DNA from: Nemania diffusa
Lineage: Eukaryota > Ascomycota > Sordariomycetes > Xylariales > Xylariaceae
Reading direction: 5' to 3'
Assembly: GCA_038501195.1 (NCBI GenBank)
Contig: JBBPUQ010000001.1
Span: forward strand, 744,001-808,000
DNA: 64,000 nt
The translations under genes and the position numbers were made by a program. Each line of letters begins with the position of its first letter. Positions within the stretch are counted from its first letter, which is position 1. The notes beneath the pieces are model-generated. The model saw only the letters and a list, made by a program, of their open reading frames with translations, was not told the origin of the DNA and did not search any database. Below, piece after piece: positions 1 to 10,411 of this stretch.

Positions 1-68
1 AGGGCAAGGACGAGGAGATGACAGACGCGGAGGCTGTTAAGCCGGAGGTAGAAGAGAATGAGTCTTAG
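1..68 (+). CDS. C-terminal end of an unidentified acidic protein (partial)
   Basis: The window opens inside a reading frame (first full codon at 3) that ends at TAG 66-68. The 21 visible residues are rich in Glu, Asp, Lys and Ala and end in EENES. Such acidic tails are common in nuclear and cytosolic eukaryotic proteins and say nothing specific about function. The stop is followed by AT-rich non-coding DNA, which supports this being the true C-terminus. The gene cannot be named from this fragment. Confidence 0.55.
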   Translation, partial: GKDEEMTDAEAVKPEVEENES

Positions 69-818
69 GTGGACACGCCCCGAAAACGGGCCCATACAAG
101 GATGAGTATAAATGAGCGACATGGGAATATGTCGCCGCAGAGGGGAACCAAAAAGTAATGACTGCAAGGGAGCTAGCTTGCTGGGACTGGATGGTTCAAT
201 AACGGGCTGAGGGGATTTCTCCGATCCTGACCGGATATTGCAGTGTTAGAGATAGACTACGCCTGCTCAATCAGTACACGTGGCCGGCTGTAGACTTGAG
301 ATAGAGCTTATCCGGAAATGGATATGTTTATGACTATAATGTTCTCTCTCGCGGCTCTTTGGTGTGTGATAGACCTGGATATTAAGCGACGGTGTTCTTG
401 TTTCGCGTATTTGCACTTGAACTTTTACTTGTACTGTTGTGATATAAACTAACGAGGTACTTATTTACTTACCTACATTGTCTTTAATGTTTATGATTAA
501 TCAAATTGCGAGCTATAGAAAACTATGTAGTTGTTATATGCACTTGATTTATTATCAAGTTGTGCAACGTATTAAAACTTTTGGGATTTATTTTTTGCCT
601 CTCTATTTATACATAGATAAATTATTAGCGATTTAAGAAATAAAAATATCAGCTAATTGTAAGAAATAATTAATGAGAAAAAAAAATCATAAGTACCCAG
701 GTATATACAATGTCTATCTAAAGATTAAAACAAACAATGACTGAATACCATAACCCCTCCCCCTCTCTATTCATGGGTCCTTGGAAGAACCCCGGTCTCT
801 AACAAATCATCATGCGAT
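69..818. other. AT-rich intergenic region
   Basis: About 750 bp between the upstream gene end and the tRNA pair. It grows strongly AT-rich from about 480 to 720. I see no reading frame, RNA gene or repeat here. It probably contains the 3' UTR of the upstream gene. Confidence 0.6.
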
Positions 819-919
819 GGCCTCGTGGCCTAATGGCTAGGGCGCTAGATTTCGGCGACACAGTAACATGTGCGATTCTGATTCTCTAGAGATTGTCGGT
901 TCGAGTCCGGCCGAGGTCG
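819..919 (+). tRNA. tRNA-Arg (anticodon TCG), intron-containing
   Basis: A full cloverleaf can be drawn. The acceptor stem is 819-825 paired with 912-918 (one G-T pair). The D arm starts at GCCT (828-831). The anticodon stem CTAGA (845-849) pairs with TCTAG (885-889), the anticodon TCG is at 852-854, and the T arm GTCGG/CCGGC closes a TTCGAGT loop. A 28-nt intron (856-883) lies one base 3' of the anticodon, the canonical position. The 3' end is only 9 nt before the next tRNA gene. Confidence 0.9.
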
Positions 920-928
920 TTGATATTT

Positions 929-1038
929 TCCGAATTGGTGTAGTGGCTAACATTTGACGCTCTCATTTGCTCTTCCAACATTCTTGGATTGGTTCTAGAA
1001 GTGCCGTCAAGCCCGGGGTTCGATTCCCCGATTCGGAG
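929..1038 (+). tRNA. tRNA-Glu (anticodon CTC), intron-containing
   Basis: The acceptor stem TCCGAAT (929-935) pairs perfectly with ATTCGGA (1031-1037). The D arm resembles fungal tRNA-Glu (GGTGTAGTGGCTAACAT). The anticodon stem TGACG (955-959) pairs with CGTCA (1005-1009), and the anticodon CTC is at 962-964. A 38-nt intron (966-1003) sits at the canonical position. The T stem is CGGGG/CCCCG with loop TTCGATT. It reads GAG codons. It lies 9 nt downstream of tRNA-Arg on the same strand. Confidence 0.9.
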
Positions 1039-1046
1039 TTATTTGC

Positions 1047-1068
1047 TTTTGCTCTGCTTTAATTTTTT
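1047..1068 (+). terminator. RNA polymerase III oligo-T terminators
   Basis: TTTT at 1047-1050 and a longer T6 run at 1063-1068 follow the tRNA-Glu gene and fit Pol III termination on the coding strand. The only T-run after tRNA-Arg is TTTT at 926-929, which overlaps the first base of tRNA-Glu. Confidence 0.6.
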
Positions 1069-1492
1069 AACCTTCTCTTTATGTAAGCAGTGAAGAAGTG
1101 TTGAAGGGAGATATAGAACACAGAGTATTGGATCTTCCTGCCACTGGGTGCACCTCTATGACTACCTGTTAACTCTTGGAGTTAAGGTTTTCACGAGCGG
1201 CAAGCTTTGCACTGGCCTTAAAGTTAAGGTCCTAGCCACGTAGACTTCATCGAGTTTTTATTTTCGCCATTATAAAACGCCATGTAATTATTTATGCTAG
1301 CAGGCCTACCACTCTTAACCTTTTTCACTCTCAATATCACCTTTTCCGACACCAGACCGCCTCATAGATTGGGATCTCTACTCCTTATCTATCCTGCTAT
1401 ATCCTCTCAGTATCTTTTTCTCTCTTAGAAAACATCAGTAAGTAATACTTATCAAGCTTATTAATTACTCGTTTAATAACCATTGTTTAGAC

Positions 1493-1945
1493 ATGGCTTC
1501 TACCGCCGCTGATGAGCTGGAAATAAAGTGGTCTCTTTGGGGTGGCCAAGTAGTCAACAACCAGCTAAACCCTATCCATCTCGCCCTCGGAATCCGTGGC
1601 TACCAGATCCAGTCAGAAGTTCTGCATATTCCTACGCGATGGGGCATTTTCTCGCCCGGTCCGCCTCGCCTCCAGGTCTACGAAGGTCACGCTTTCGCCG
1701 GTGCCTGCCTCATCGTAGCTCTTATAGCTACCTGGACTATATTGAACGATGTTATTATTTATATATATGGCAGGTTGGACGTTGAAACTGTTGTGTTTTG
1801 TTTGTGTGGGGTTATTGTAATAGCAGCTCTGTGTTTTCTAGCGCTGTGTTTTTTCCCTCCTCAACGCAGACAAGGATACGTGTGGGATGACTGGGAAATG
1901 TCAGAAGCAGTGGATACATGCACAAGTGAGAAGAATGAGTGGTAG
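1493..1945 (+). CDS. Small hypothetical protein with two membrane helices
   Basis: An uninterrupted 150-residue frame with a favourable start context (ACATGG). The N-terminal half is polar/aromatic. Two hydrophobic segments follow, about residues 68-93 and 99-119 (including VVFCLCGVIVIAALCFLALC), then an Arg/Trp-rich and acidic tail. This suggests a small two-pass membrane protein with both ends on the same side. I do not recognise a family. The frame is short and no homologue could be checked, so it may be lineage-specific or a chance frame. Confidence 0.45.
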   Translation: MASTAADELEIKWSLWGGQVVNNQLNPIHLALGIRGYQIQSEVLHIPTRWGIFSPGPPRLQVYEGHAFAGACLIVALIATWTILNDVIIYIYGRLDVETVVFCLCGVIVIAALCFLALCFFPPQRRQGYVWDDWEMSEAVDTCTSEKNEW

Positions 1946-2816
1946 TATTAAGGATGATTAAAGAAGAGATTACTCAAGGACCAAGGGTCCGGAGGAAATC
2001 GAGGAATTTCGTGATACATATAATCGATCACATGGGATGTATTTTTCTTTATCGATAATGGATAAGAAGATGGCAGGCAGTCCTTTACTCTGTATAACTC
2101 TCGCTTAAGTTCTTATCAACCCCAAACACCTCGGAGTTTTGGTGTTGTTTCCGAGCAAACAATGTGTCCTAGTGTCGTACAGGCGCTACCAGATTTGTAC
2201 CTACCTACTTAATAAGTGGCCATGCTTGCTCAACACCCGAAGGTAGGAGCAAGTTTACATATTGTTACATGTTACCCACTGAAACTGTGCAACTCCCCAC
2301 AGGGTACCTAATCGTCATAACCTGACCCACTCCTTGGCCCTCTTACTTGACCCTCTCCCATCCCACATTCCCACATCCACCGACTCCACTACCACATAAT
2401 ATCCCCTACGCAATAACCCTCTCAACATCCAGTGAGAAGGAAAGCTAGAGACTTATTTTTTCCCTCTGCTACCTATCTGCAATCTCTTTTGCCTTCGGAG
2501 ATAAGCTGGAGAGAGTGGGCAATGGTCTTGGGACTTTTCCGGGACATGACTCTATCTAGACTGTATCCTTTTTCCCACCCTTAATCCGCCGCCTATCCCG
2601 TCTCGGTCGTCGTCTAACCATCGCATCCTTCACCCCACCTCGCCTCTTCTTCTGCCAGGCAACTTGTACTCGCCTCGCAGTCCCCTCAACCACAACCCGA
2701 CCGAAGACCCTTTCTTCTCGCATTCATTCAATTACTTGTACTTTGCCGTGTAACAGCGCTCCGCAGTACCTGCGACAGAATCTAGCCACACTCCCTCTCA
2801 CCCATCAAAGACCAAC
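1946..2816. other. Intergenic region, eIF5B promoter and leader
   Basis: Roughly 870 bp. The last ~450 bp become pyrimidine-rich (CT-rich runs at 2340-2440 and 2570-2760), typical of promoters and 5' leaders of highly expressed fungal genes. No other gene is seen. Confidence 0.5.
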
Positions 2817-5800
2817 ATGGCACCCAAAAAGAAGGGAGGAAAAAAGGCGGCCGACGACTGGGAAGCCGACCTTGGTGAATCCATTGCGCCGACAAATGCT
2901 GGCGATGCCCCCGCTGCCGAGGCTCCGGAAGAGCAAGCAGAGGAGGGCGATGGTCCCGTCGGTGGTCTCATGGCCCTGAGGATGAAGAATCGAGAGAAGC
3001 GAAAGAAGAAGGGCCTGTCCGAGAACTTCGTTGATGGTGACTCGGTGCAGCCCGCTACCCCCGAGCCCACCGATATAAGCGCCTTCAAACCGCCCCAAGA
3101 GGCCTCTGCAGAGGACGAGTTTGCTCTGCCAGAGAAGAAGGGGAAAGGAGGGAAGCAGAACAAGAACCAGCCTGCTGCCAAAGCGCCTGCCGCCGGCGCT
3201 GATGGAGATGATGTTGGCGAGTCGGGTAAAATGCTCACCAAGGCCGAAAAGGAGAAGCTGAAGAAGGAGAGAGAAAAGCAGAGGAAGAAGGAACAGGTCG
3301 GTCCCATCACGTATCTTCATTAACTCCAAGACCTAACACTTGTCATTACATCTAGGCTGCCAAGAAGAAGACGCCCGCACCCGCGCCGGCCGCAAAAGCC
3401 GCAGAACCTGCTGCGCCCGCCGTCGAAGAGAAGAAGGAGGCTGCAGCCCCGCCAGCCGCAACAGAAGCGTCGGCAAAGAAAGGCAAGAAGCTACCGCCAC
3501 ACCTCGCCGCTCTTCAGAAACAACAAGAGGAACTACGGCGGCAACGTGAACAAGCCGAACAAGCTGCCGAATTCGAAAAGGCTCGTATCGAGGAACTCGA
3601 GAAACAGGAGGCCGAGGAATTAAAACGAAAAGAGGAAGAAAAAGCCCGTAAAAAGCAGAAGGAAAGAGAGAGGATTGAGCAGCTCAAAAAGGATGGAAAA
3701 TATCTTACCAAGGCTCAAAAAGAAGAGAAGGCTCGCAATGAGCGGAAGCTACAGCAGATGATTGCTGCTGGCCTCCAGGTCGGACCTTCAGAAGACGGCG
3801 AGGACAAAAAGAAAAAGGTCACCTACGACAACAGAAAGCGGGGCAAGAAGAGTGACCAAAAGGTTGTCTCCATTTTTTTACGTTTATTGATTTTTACTAA
3901 CTCAACTCTGTGTAGGTGGATGAAGAGAAAGTTCTAGCCGAGGCGGCCGAGCGAGCGAGGATACAAGCCGAGGCTGCAGCGAAGGAGGCTGAGGCAAAGG
4001 CTGCCAAAGAAGCCGCCGAGCGGGCGGCTGCTGAAGAAGCGGCCAAGAAGGCCCAGGCAGCTGAGGAAATCGACGAAGATTGGGAGGCCGCTGCTGCTTC
4101 AGAAGAGGATGTGAAAGATAGCTGGGACGCCGAATCAGAAGATGAGGTTGAAAAGAAACCTACTTCAAAAGCACCTGCTAAGGCTGAGGAATCTGAGTCC
4201 GAGTCCGAGACTGAGTCTTCTGAGGACGAGGAGCAAACAGCCGCTCGAGCTGCTATAGCCCAGCGGAAGAAGGAGGCAGCCGAGCGGAGAGAAAAAGCCC
4301 ACCAAGCTGCCCTAGCAGCGAGGTCCAAGGAAAACCTTCGCAGCCCTATTTGCTGTATCTTGGGCCACGTCGATACCGGAAAAACAAAATTGCTAGATAA
4401 AATCCGCCAAACAAACGTCCAAGAAGGAGAAGCGGGTGGTATCACACAGCAGATTGGTGCCACGTACTTCCCAGGTTCGTTATAATACCTCTTTGGCCGT
4501 CAGGCTCATATGCTAACCAACTCCCACTAGGCGAGGCCATCAAGCAGAAGACTGCTGTTGTGAATCAGGATGGGAAGTTCGAATTAAAAGTCCCGGGTCT
4601 TTTGATTATCGACACACCTGGTCACGAGTCTTTCTCAAATTTGCGTTCTAGAGGTTCCTCCCTTTGCAACATTGCTATCCTCGTTGTCGATATCATGCAC
4701 GGTCTCGAGCCTCAGACTCTTGAATCAATGAAGCTGCTCCGTGATCGGAAGACGCCCTTCATCGTGGCATTGAACAAGATTGATCGTTTGTATGGTTGGA
4801 AGAAGGTAGACAACAATGGGTTCCAGGAGAGTTTGGCTCTGCAGAACCGAGGTGTCCAGAACGAATTCAAGAACCGATTGGAACAGACGAAACTCGCCTT
4901 CTCTGAACAAGGATTCAACGCTGAGCTGTTCTATGAAAATAAGTCGATGGCCCGAAACGTCTCATTGGTCCCCACTTCGGCCCATACCGGAGAGGGTATT
5001 CCAGATATGTTAAAGCTTATTTTGCAGTTGACACAGGAACGAATGGTCGGTTCACTCATGTATCTCTCAGAGGTGCAGGCTACCGTTCTCGAAGTCAAGG
5101 CAATCGAAGGTTTCGGCATGACTATCGATGTCATCCTGTCTAACGGTATTCTTCGAGAAGGCGATCGGATAGTAGTGTGTGGTGTCGAAGGAGCCATCAC
5201 GACGAATATTCGAGCACTTCTGACTCCAGCGGTTATGAAAGAATTGCGTGTCAAATCCCAATATGTGCACAATAAGGAGGTGAAGGCAGCCATGGGTGTC
5301 AAGATCAGTGCACCAGGTCTCGAAGGCGCCATTGCTGGCTCTCGATTACTTGTGGTTGGTCCTGATGACGATGAAGAAGATCTCGAAGAGGAAGTTGAGG
5401 CAGATTTGAACAAACTGTTCAGTCGTGTGTCTACATCGGGACGAGGTGTCAGTGTGCAAGCGTCGACGCTGGGTTCTCTAGAAGCCCTTCTCGATTTCTT
5501 AAAGGATTGCAAGATTCCTGTGGCCAATGTTGGCATTGGCCCTGTATTCAAGCGTGATGTGATGCAGTGTGGTACGATGCTGGAGAAGAGCCCCGACTAC
5601 GCTGTTATGCTCTGTTTCGACGTCAAGGTAGACAAAGAAGCCCTGGCCTACGCTGAAGAGAACGGCATCAAGATTTTCACAGCCGATATCATCTACCACT
5701 TGTTTGACGCCTTCACGAAGCACATGGAGGAACAACTGGAGAAGAAGAAGGAGGAGTCGAAGCTGCTCGCCGTCTTCCCCTGTGTCCTCAACACGGTAGC

Positions 5801-6246
5801 GGTTTTCAACAAGACCAACCCCATTGTCGTGGGTGTTGATGTAGTAGATGGCAACCTCAGAGTCGGCACACCGATTGCAGTGGTGAAGCAGAATCCCGCC
5901 ACAGGCGTCAAGGAGGTCATCAACTTAGGCCGAGTGTAAGTCCATGATGCTAGCTAAACCGATAATTTTTTTTCTCTCCGTTGCTGACAAGTTACACAGA
6001 TCATCGATCGAAAGAGACCACAAACAGATACCGATCTGCAAGAAGGGACAGCCTTCGGTGGCGGTCAAGATCGAGATGGGCGGCCATCAACCCACGTATG
6101 GGCGGCAGCTTGAGGAGTCGGATACCTTGTACAGCTTGATCTCGCGTGCCAGTATAGATTGTCTGAAGGAATTCTACAGGAAAGACGTGTCGAACGACGA
6201 GTGGTCGCTCATTATCAAGCTTAAGCCATTTTTCGACATTAATTAA
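2817..6246 (+). CDS. fun12: Translation initiation factor eIF5B (IF2-type GTPase)
   Basis: Five exons: 2817-3296, 3356-3862, 3916-4474, 4531-5935 and 6000-6246, giving 1065 residues in one continuous frame, in line with eIF5B length. Residues 1 to about 470 are a Lys/Glu/Ala-rich, low-complexity extension with long charged helices, typical of eukaryotic eIF5B. The GTPase domain follows, with G1 GHVDTGKT (479-486), G3 DTPGH (543-547) and G4 NKID (597-600). Beta-barrel domain II and the IF2 domain III/IV region extend to the C-terminus. The factor promotes 60S subunit joining at the end of initiation in the cytosol. The start ATG is in context ACCAACATGG. Intron 3 carries a clear TGCTAAC branch site. 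Confidence 0.95.
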
Positions 6247-7316
6247 AAGGGGTACGTAGGTAAGACAGTGTAAGGCAGGCAGGGTAGGAAAGAGCCTGGC
6301 AGATAGCCATAGCGAAGGGGTTATTTCTAAGCGACATTGGCATGCATAGGTACAAGATGGACGGGGCATGGTTTTCACATAACTTTCGTGAAATGTCTTG
6401 TTTTATTGCCACCTGTCGTGGCTACGGCGGTAACAACGTCAACTCTGGCTATCTCAATAACCACTATGTATTAATGAGCGGACGATCGATAGGGAAAAAT
6501 GCGATTATGTAGGGAGGGGAGGGGCGGGGGTATTACGGATTGTTTAATGAACTATTTAAATATGAAAAACACTGCTCTGCTCATTGCTTGGTTTGAAATG
6601 ATAGGGCGTATTTCCATTTCGATACCTTCCTGTTCTTCAATGTAGATCATCTATCCATATTATCGAGGCGGCGATTCACTAGATTATCCAGTGTAGTAGT
6701 GGGGTGAGTAGCAATGGGCTTAGTTTTAACCCCGCGGTGACATATATATATATATATACATATTTAGAGGCCTCCGTCAACTGCGCCTGCTTGTCTGATC
6801 TCAGTTCAATCGACATGTGTATGTTAGCTGCAGGGCATAAAGACGTTGCATGCCCAGACATTCATCTGTCTTGTCTCTCCTTCCACTCTCGGATGAACGA
6901 ATCCTATCTAAATATAGTATGAAACATCTACCCCAAGTAGGAAGTCTTCTACTTTACGTGGCTCGTTAGGCTCTCTTGGTTATTCTTAATTACAATTGTA
7001 CAGGAGCCAGAATATAGAGCTCTTGAAGAGAAAAGCAAAAACTGCCTACTTATCACGAAATGCACTACAGTAACTAAGAGGCTGGGAAATACACTTTTTA
7101 TTTGGGAAGAGGTGGATGTGGTTTGACTAGCTTAGCTAGATGGATGGATGTCTGAAGATATAATAATAGCAAAAAGGCCCAGGTGTCTATCGCTTTCTCA
7201 CATGTAGAAATTCATAGATACACTCATTCAGGATCGTAATATTATTACAACACTTTCCACAACTCCATAAAGACACCCCCATTCTTCCATTTATTTTATT
7301 CCGTTTTATTTTATAT
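6247..7316. other. Intergenic region with an (AT)n microsatellite
   Basis: About 1.07 kb between eIF5B and the HET-domain gene. It contains a short dinucleotide repeat of alternating A and T around 6741-6758 and otherwise no recognisable feature. Confidence 0.5.
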
Positions 7317-10011
7317 ATGAGCAGCACCGCAACGATGCGCTGCGCGAGCTGCGCCAAGCTAAGCACCGACGACTTCATATTCGGCGGCTCGCGGCCCCTG
7401 CAAGCCAGCGTGCCAGCCCTCAAGGCCTCCGCCGAATCAGGCTGCGACCTCTGCGCGCTGTTCTGGACGGCCTGCGCGCAGAGCCAGGGCGAGAAGGGCG
7501 TCGCGAATCTCCTGCTGGGCCTGAGCTATGACGGCGAGGCCGTTGCTGATGCTAGTGTGGTGAGGAACACCCGCCGAGTAGATGTTGGGGAAGTACAGGC
7601 TGACGGGCTACGGTTCTTTTGGTGGGTAGTGGATTGAGGGCGAGCTCTTCCCGTCGGTTGGCCGTGGGCTTATGAAGGGGAGCACGAAGGAGGGGCCGAA
7701 TCATCTGCGTGTGACGCTGGGCACGGAGCCTAGGAAGGCGTTTAGTACGAGTCTTTGCTCGTTGGATGTTTTCACTGATCCAGGTTTGGGACTCTATTTT
7801 CTCTCTATCCATCTATACCCATTCACACATGATTTACATCGACCATGAGTATACGGTTGTCAGCTCAATGTTATTCGTATACCAGTCAATGCTCGGGCAA
7901 GGAGAATATATGGTAGGGTAATCGCGGGCTGGGAGTCAAGCGTCTAGACATCCCAACGTCGTCGTGCGTCGTCATGATGGCTTGCTAAATAAAATTTCAG
8001 AAGGCGGCGCATAACTATCGATCTATCTATATACATCCCCAACTGACACGCAAAAAGGAACACGTGCAGCACAGCTATTCAGCGAGACCTGGACAACCGT
8101 AGACATGAACCCGACACTATACCTCGACCTCGCGCGCAAGTGGATGAGCAACTGCCAAACAAAGCACCGGTTCTGCACCACGCCCTTCTTCGGCAACGTC
8201 GCGCGATCAGAGATGCCCACACGCCTCATAGACGTCGGCGACCCCCTCGCCCCCGCCTCGCCCCCCCACCTCGTCATCACGCACGCACGCAAGCTCCAAG
8301 CCCCCTATCTCGCCCTCTCCTACTGCTGGGGCAAGAGCGCACAATCCACCACGTGGCTGCGCGACTCGAACCTGAGCGACCTGTGCGCGCGCATCGACGA
8401 GGCGAAGCTCCCCAGGACGCACAGGGATACCTTCCAGCTCGCGCGCGAGCTAGATTTCCGGTATGTCTGGATAGACGCGTTGTGCATAATCCAGGGCAAT
8501 CCGGCGGACTGGGAGCACGAGTCGCGGCGCATGACGCTGGTATACGGCAACGCGGCGCTGACCGTCATCGCCGGCCGCGCCGCGGATGTGCGGGAGGGGT
8601 TCCTAGAAAATCAGCTGCGCCCCGCCGCCGGGCCGTGTGCGATCCCCTTCCGCGACGAGCGGGGGATGCTCCCGAAGGGCGGCGGCGGCGAGACGGTAAC
8701 GGGAACGGGAGCGGGAATGGGAATGGGCCAGGTCTGGGTGGCGCTGCCGCGCAAGACGGAGGAGGGCCCCGTGTCCGAGCGCGGCTGGTGTCTGCAGGAG
8801 GCCCTGCTCTCGCCGCGCGCCCTCGTCTTCGGCACGGAGCAGCTGCACTTCCGGTGTCAGGAGCTGCACGTCTGGGAGGGCGGCACCAAGGCGCGGTCCC
8901 CCTTCAGCCAGATCCGGAATCCGCAGGACGCCCAGTATTCCGGCATCCCCCCGGGCTCGGACTCGCCGAGGGGGGGCCCGGAGCGGGAGAAGGCGGATCT
9001 CCGCCGGCGCATGCTGATCTACTGGTACAAGGAGATCGTGCCGTTCTACAACGAGAGGAAGTTCACGAACCAGGACGATGTCTTCGCCGCCATCAGCGGC
9101 CTGGCACAGGTAGTGGGGGCCAAGATCCGGTCCCGGTACCTCGCCGGCCTTTGGGAGGTTGATATGATCCGTGGCTTATTATGGCAGCCCCTCCATGTAT
9201 ATCCCAATCCGCGGCCCATGTGCGAGCGTAGAGTCACGACGATAACTACCCAACAAGAAGGCGATGGCAGCGTGCATACGCAAATAGTCCCCGTGCAAGT
9301 CCCTTCATGGTCCTGGGCTAAAGTGCAGGGTTACGTTATCATGGGTGCCGGGAATGCGAGAGAGGCGGATTACCACGAGTCGGCTTGGCAGGTACGTCCA
9401 AAGTCTCCAGGCCAGTGGACGCGGGATCCGGTTTGTCACGCGGCTGTAATGCACATCCCAAGCTGCGAGCTTGAACTTTTCGGTCGACCACGACCGGTGA
9501 AATGCACACCATACTATCCACAGGACAAGAATGTCAACTTGAGTAGCGCATGTGAGTATAGTAGTAAAATATTCCAGTTCCCTGCATTCGTCTGTACGAG
9601 TGCGTAGGAGTCTACAGCAGGGGTTTAGGCACCCACTTATAGCAGCAGCGTTGTTCAAGGTGGTTAGATTTAGACGAGGTTAAAACGGCTAATCAACATA
9701 ACACAGATACAACGAAGTCTACGAGACGAAAGATGGCACGTGTCCGTCTCATGCCGATGCTAGGAGATGAGATAGATCAGGCAGTGGTGGCCAATTGCGA
9801 CCCAGGAGACTTGAACCGTGTCGTTGCTTCGGCGTGGTTTGATGTCGCTGAGGAAAGAGTGGATAATTGTTGGTGTCTCCCACTTACTAAGAAGAAGGGC
9901 CTGATCTTATTTCGAAATGAGCAGGGTAAGTTTCGTCGTGTAGGGACGATGGATATAGCGGATCTAGCATGGATGACGTCGGTTCAGGAGGAAGAGGTGT
10001 GTCTAATTTAA
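7317..10011 (+). CDS. HET-domain (heterokaryon incompatibility) protein, 3' end probably disrupted
   Basis: Exon 1 is 7317-7559, with an N-terminal Cys pattern (CASC...CDLC) usual in this family. An intron 7560-7629 leads to exon 2, 7630-7783, ending in VFTDP. A long intron, 7784-8069 (branch CTGAC near 8044), restores the frame into exon 3. The HET core follows: YLALSYCWG, RELDFRYVWIDALCIIQ and GNAALTVIAGR, then WCLQEALLSPRALVF. The C-terminal part is recognisable at 9733-10011 (DPGDLNRVVASAWFDV, DNCWCLPL, GLILF, FRRVG). Between 9551 and 9750 the family-like segments HPLIAAAL and VYETKDGT fall in different frames that no normal intron pair joins cleanly. HET proteins trigger cell death on non-self fusion in filamentous fungi. 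The gene may be decaying, or may have unusual 3' splicing. Confidence 0.65.
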
Positions 10012-10411
10012 TCTAAACTGCCGTGTTTAGAGTATCAGACTATAATTGCCTCAGCTCGCCGTATATATCATTATCTAGCCTCAGGAGACTGCTTGTAAAG
10101 AGAAATAGCTAACAGCAAGTAGAGAATATCCTTATTTATGGCACAACTTGAAGAACAAGAAAATGCTTTGCTCAAAATTTAGTTATATAACTATAAGCAT
10201 GACTCAACCATCATAGCATATACCTTCAGAGTCAATCATAACCATGTGACTTTGGGTTTGAGTTGTGCTGTTCACTAAGACTTGATCTTGTTCTCTTTCG
10301 AACGCCCCCTGGGTCCAATTGAGAGATAATAGCATGAAGGAGACGTGAACAGGCCGAAATGATGGCCCCGGTCGGGTAGCTATCGTGAAGTATGTGTAGT
10401 AGTCGACACTC
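10012..10411. other. Convergent 3' intergenic region
   Basis: About 400 bp between the 3' ends of the HET gene (+) and the propeller gene (-). AT-rich; presumably both 3' UTRs. Nothing else is seen. Confidence 0.5.

Noticed and set aside
4931..5551. 206-codon minus-strand frame
   Set aside because: Antisense to conserved eIF5B exon 4.
8140..9162. 340-codon plus-strand frame overlapping the HET exon
   Set aside because: An Arg/Pro/Ala-rich shadow frame in GC-rich DNA; the HET frame has clear family motifs.
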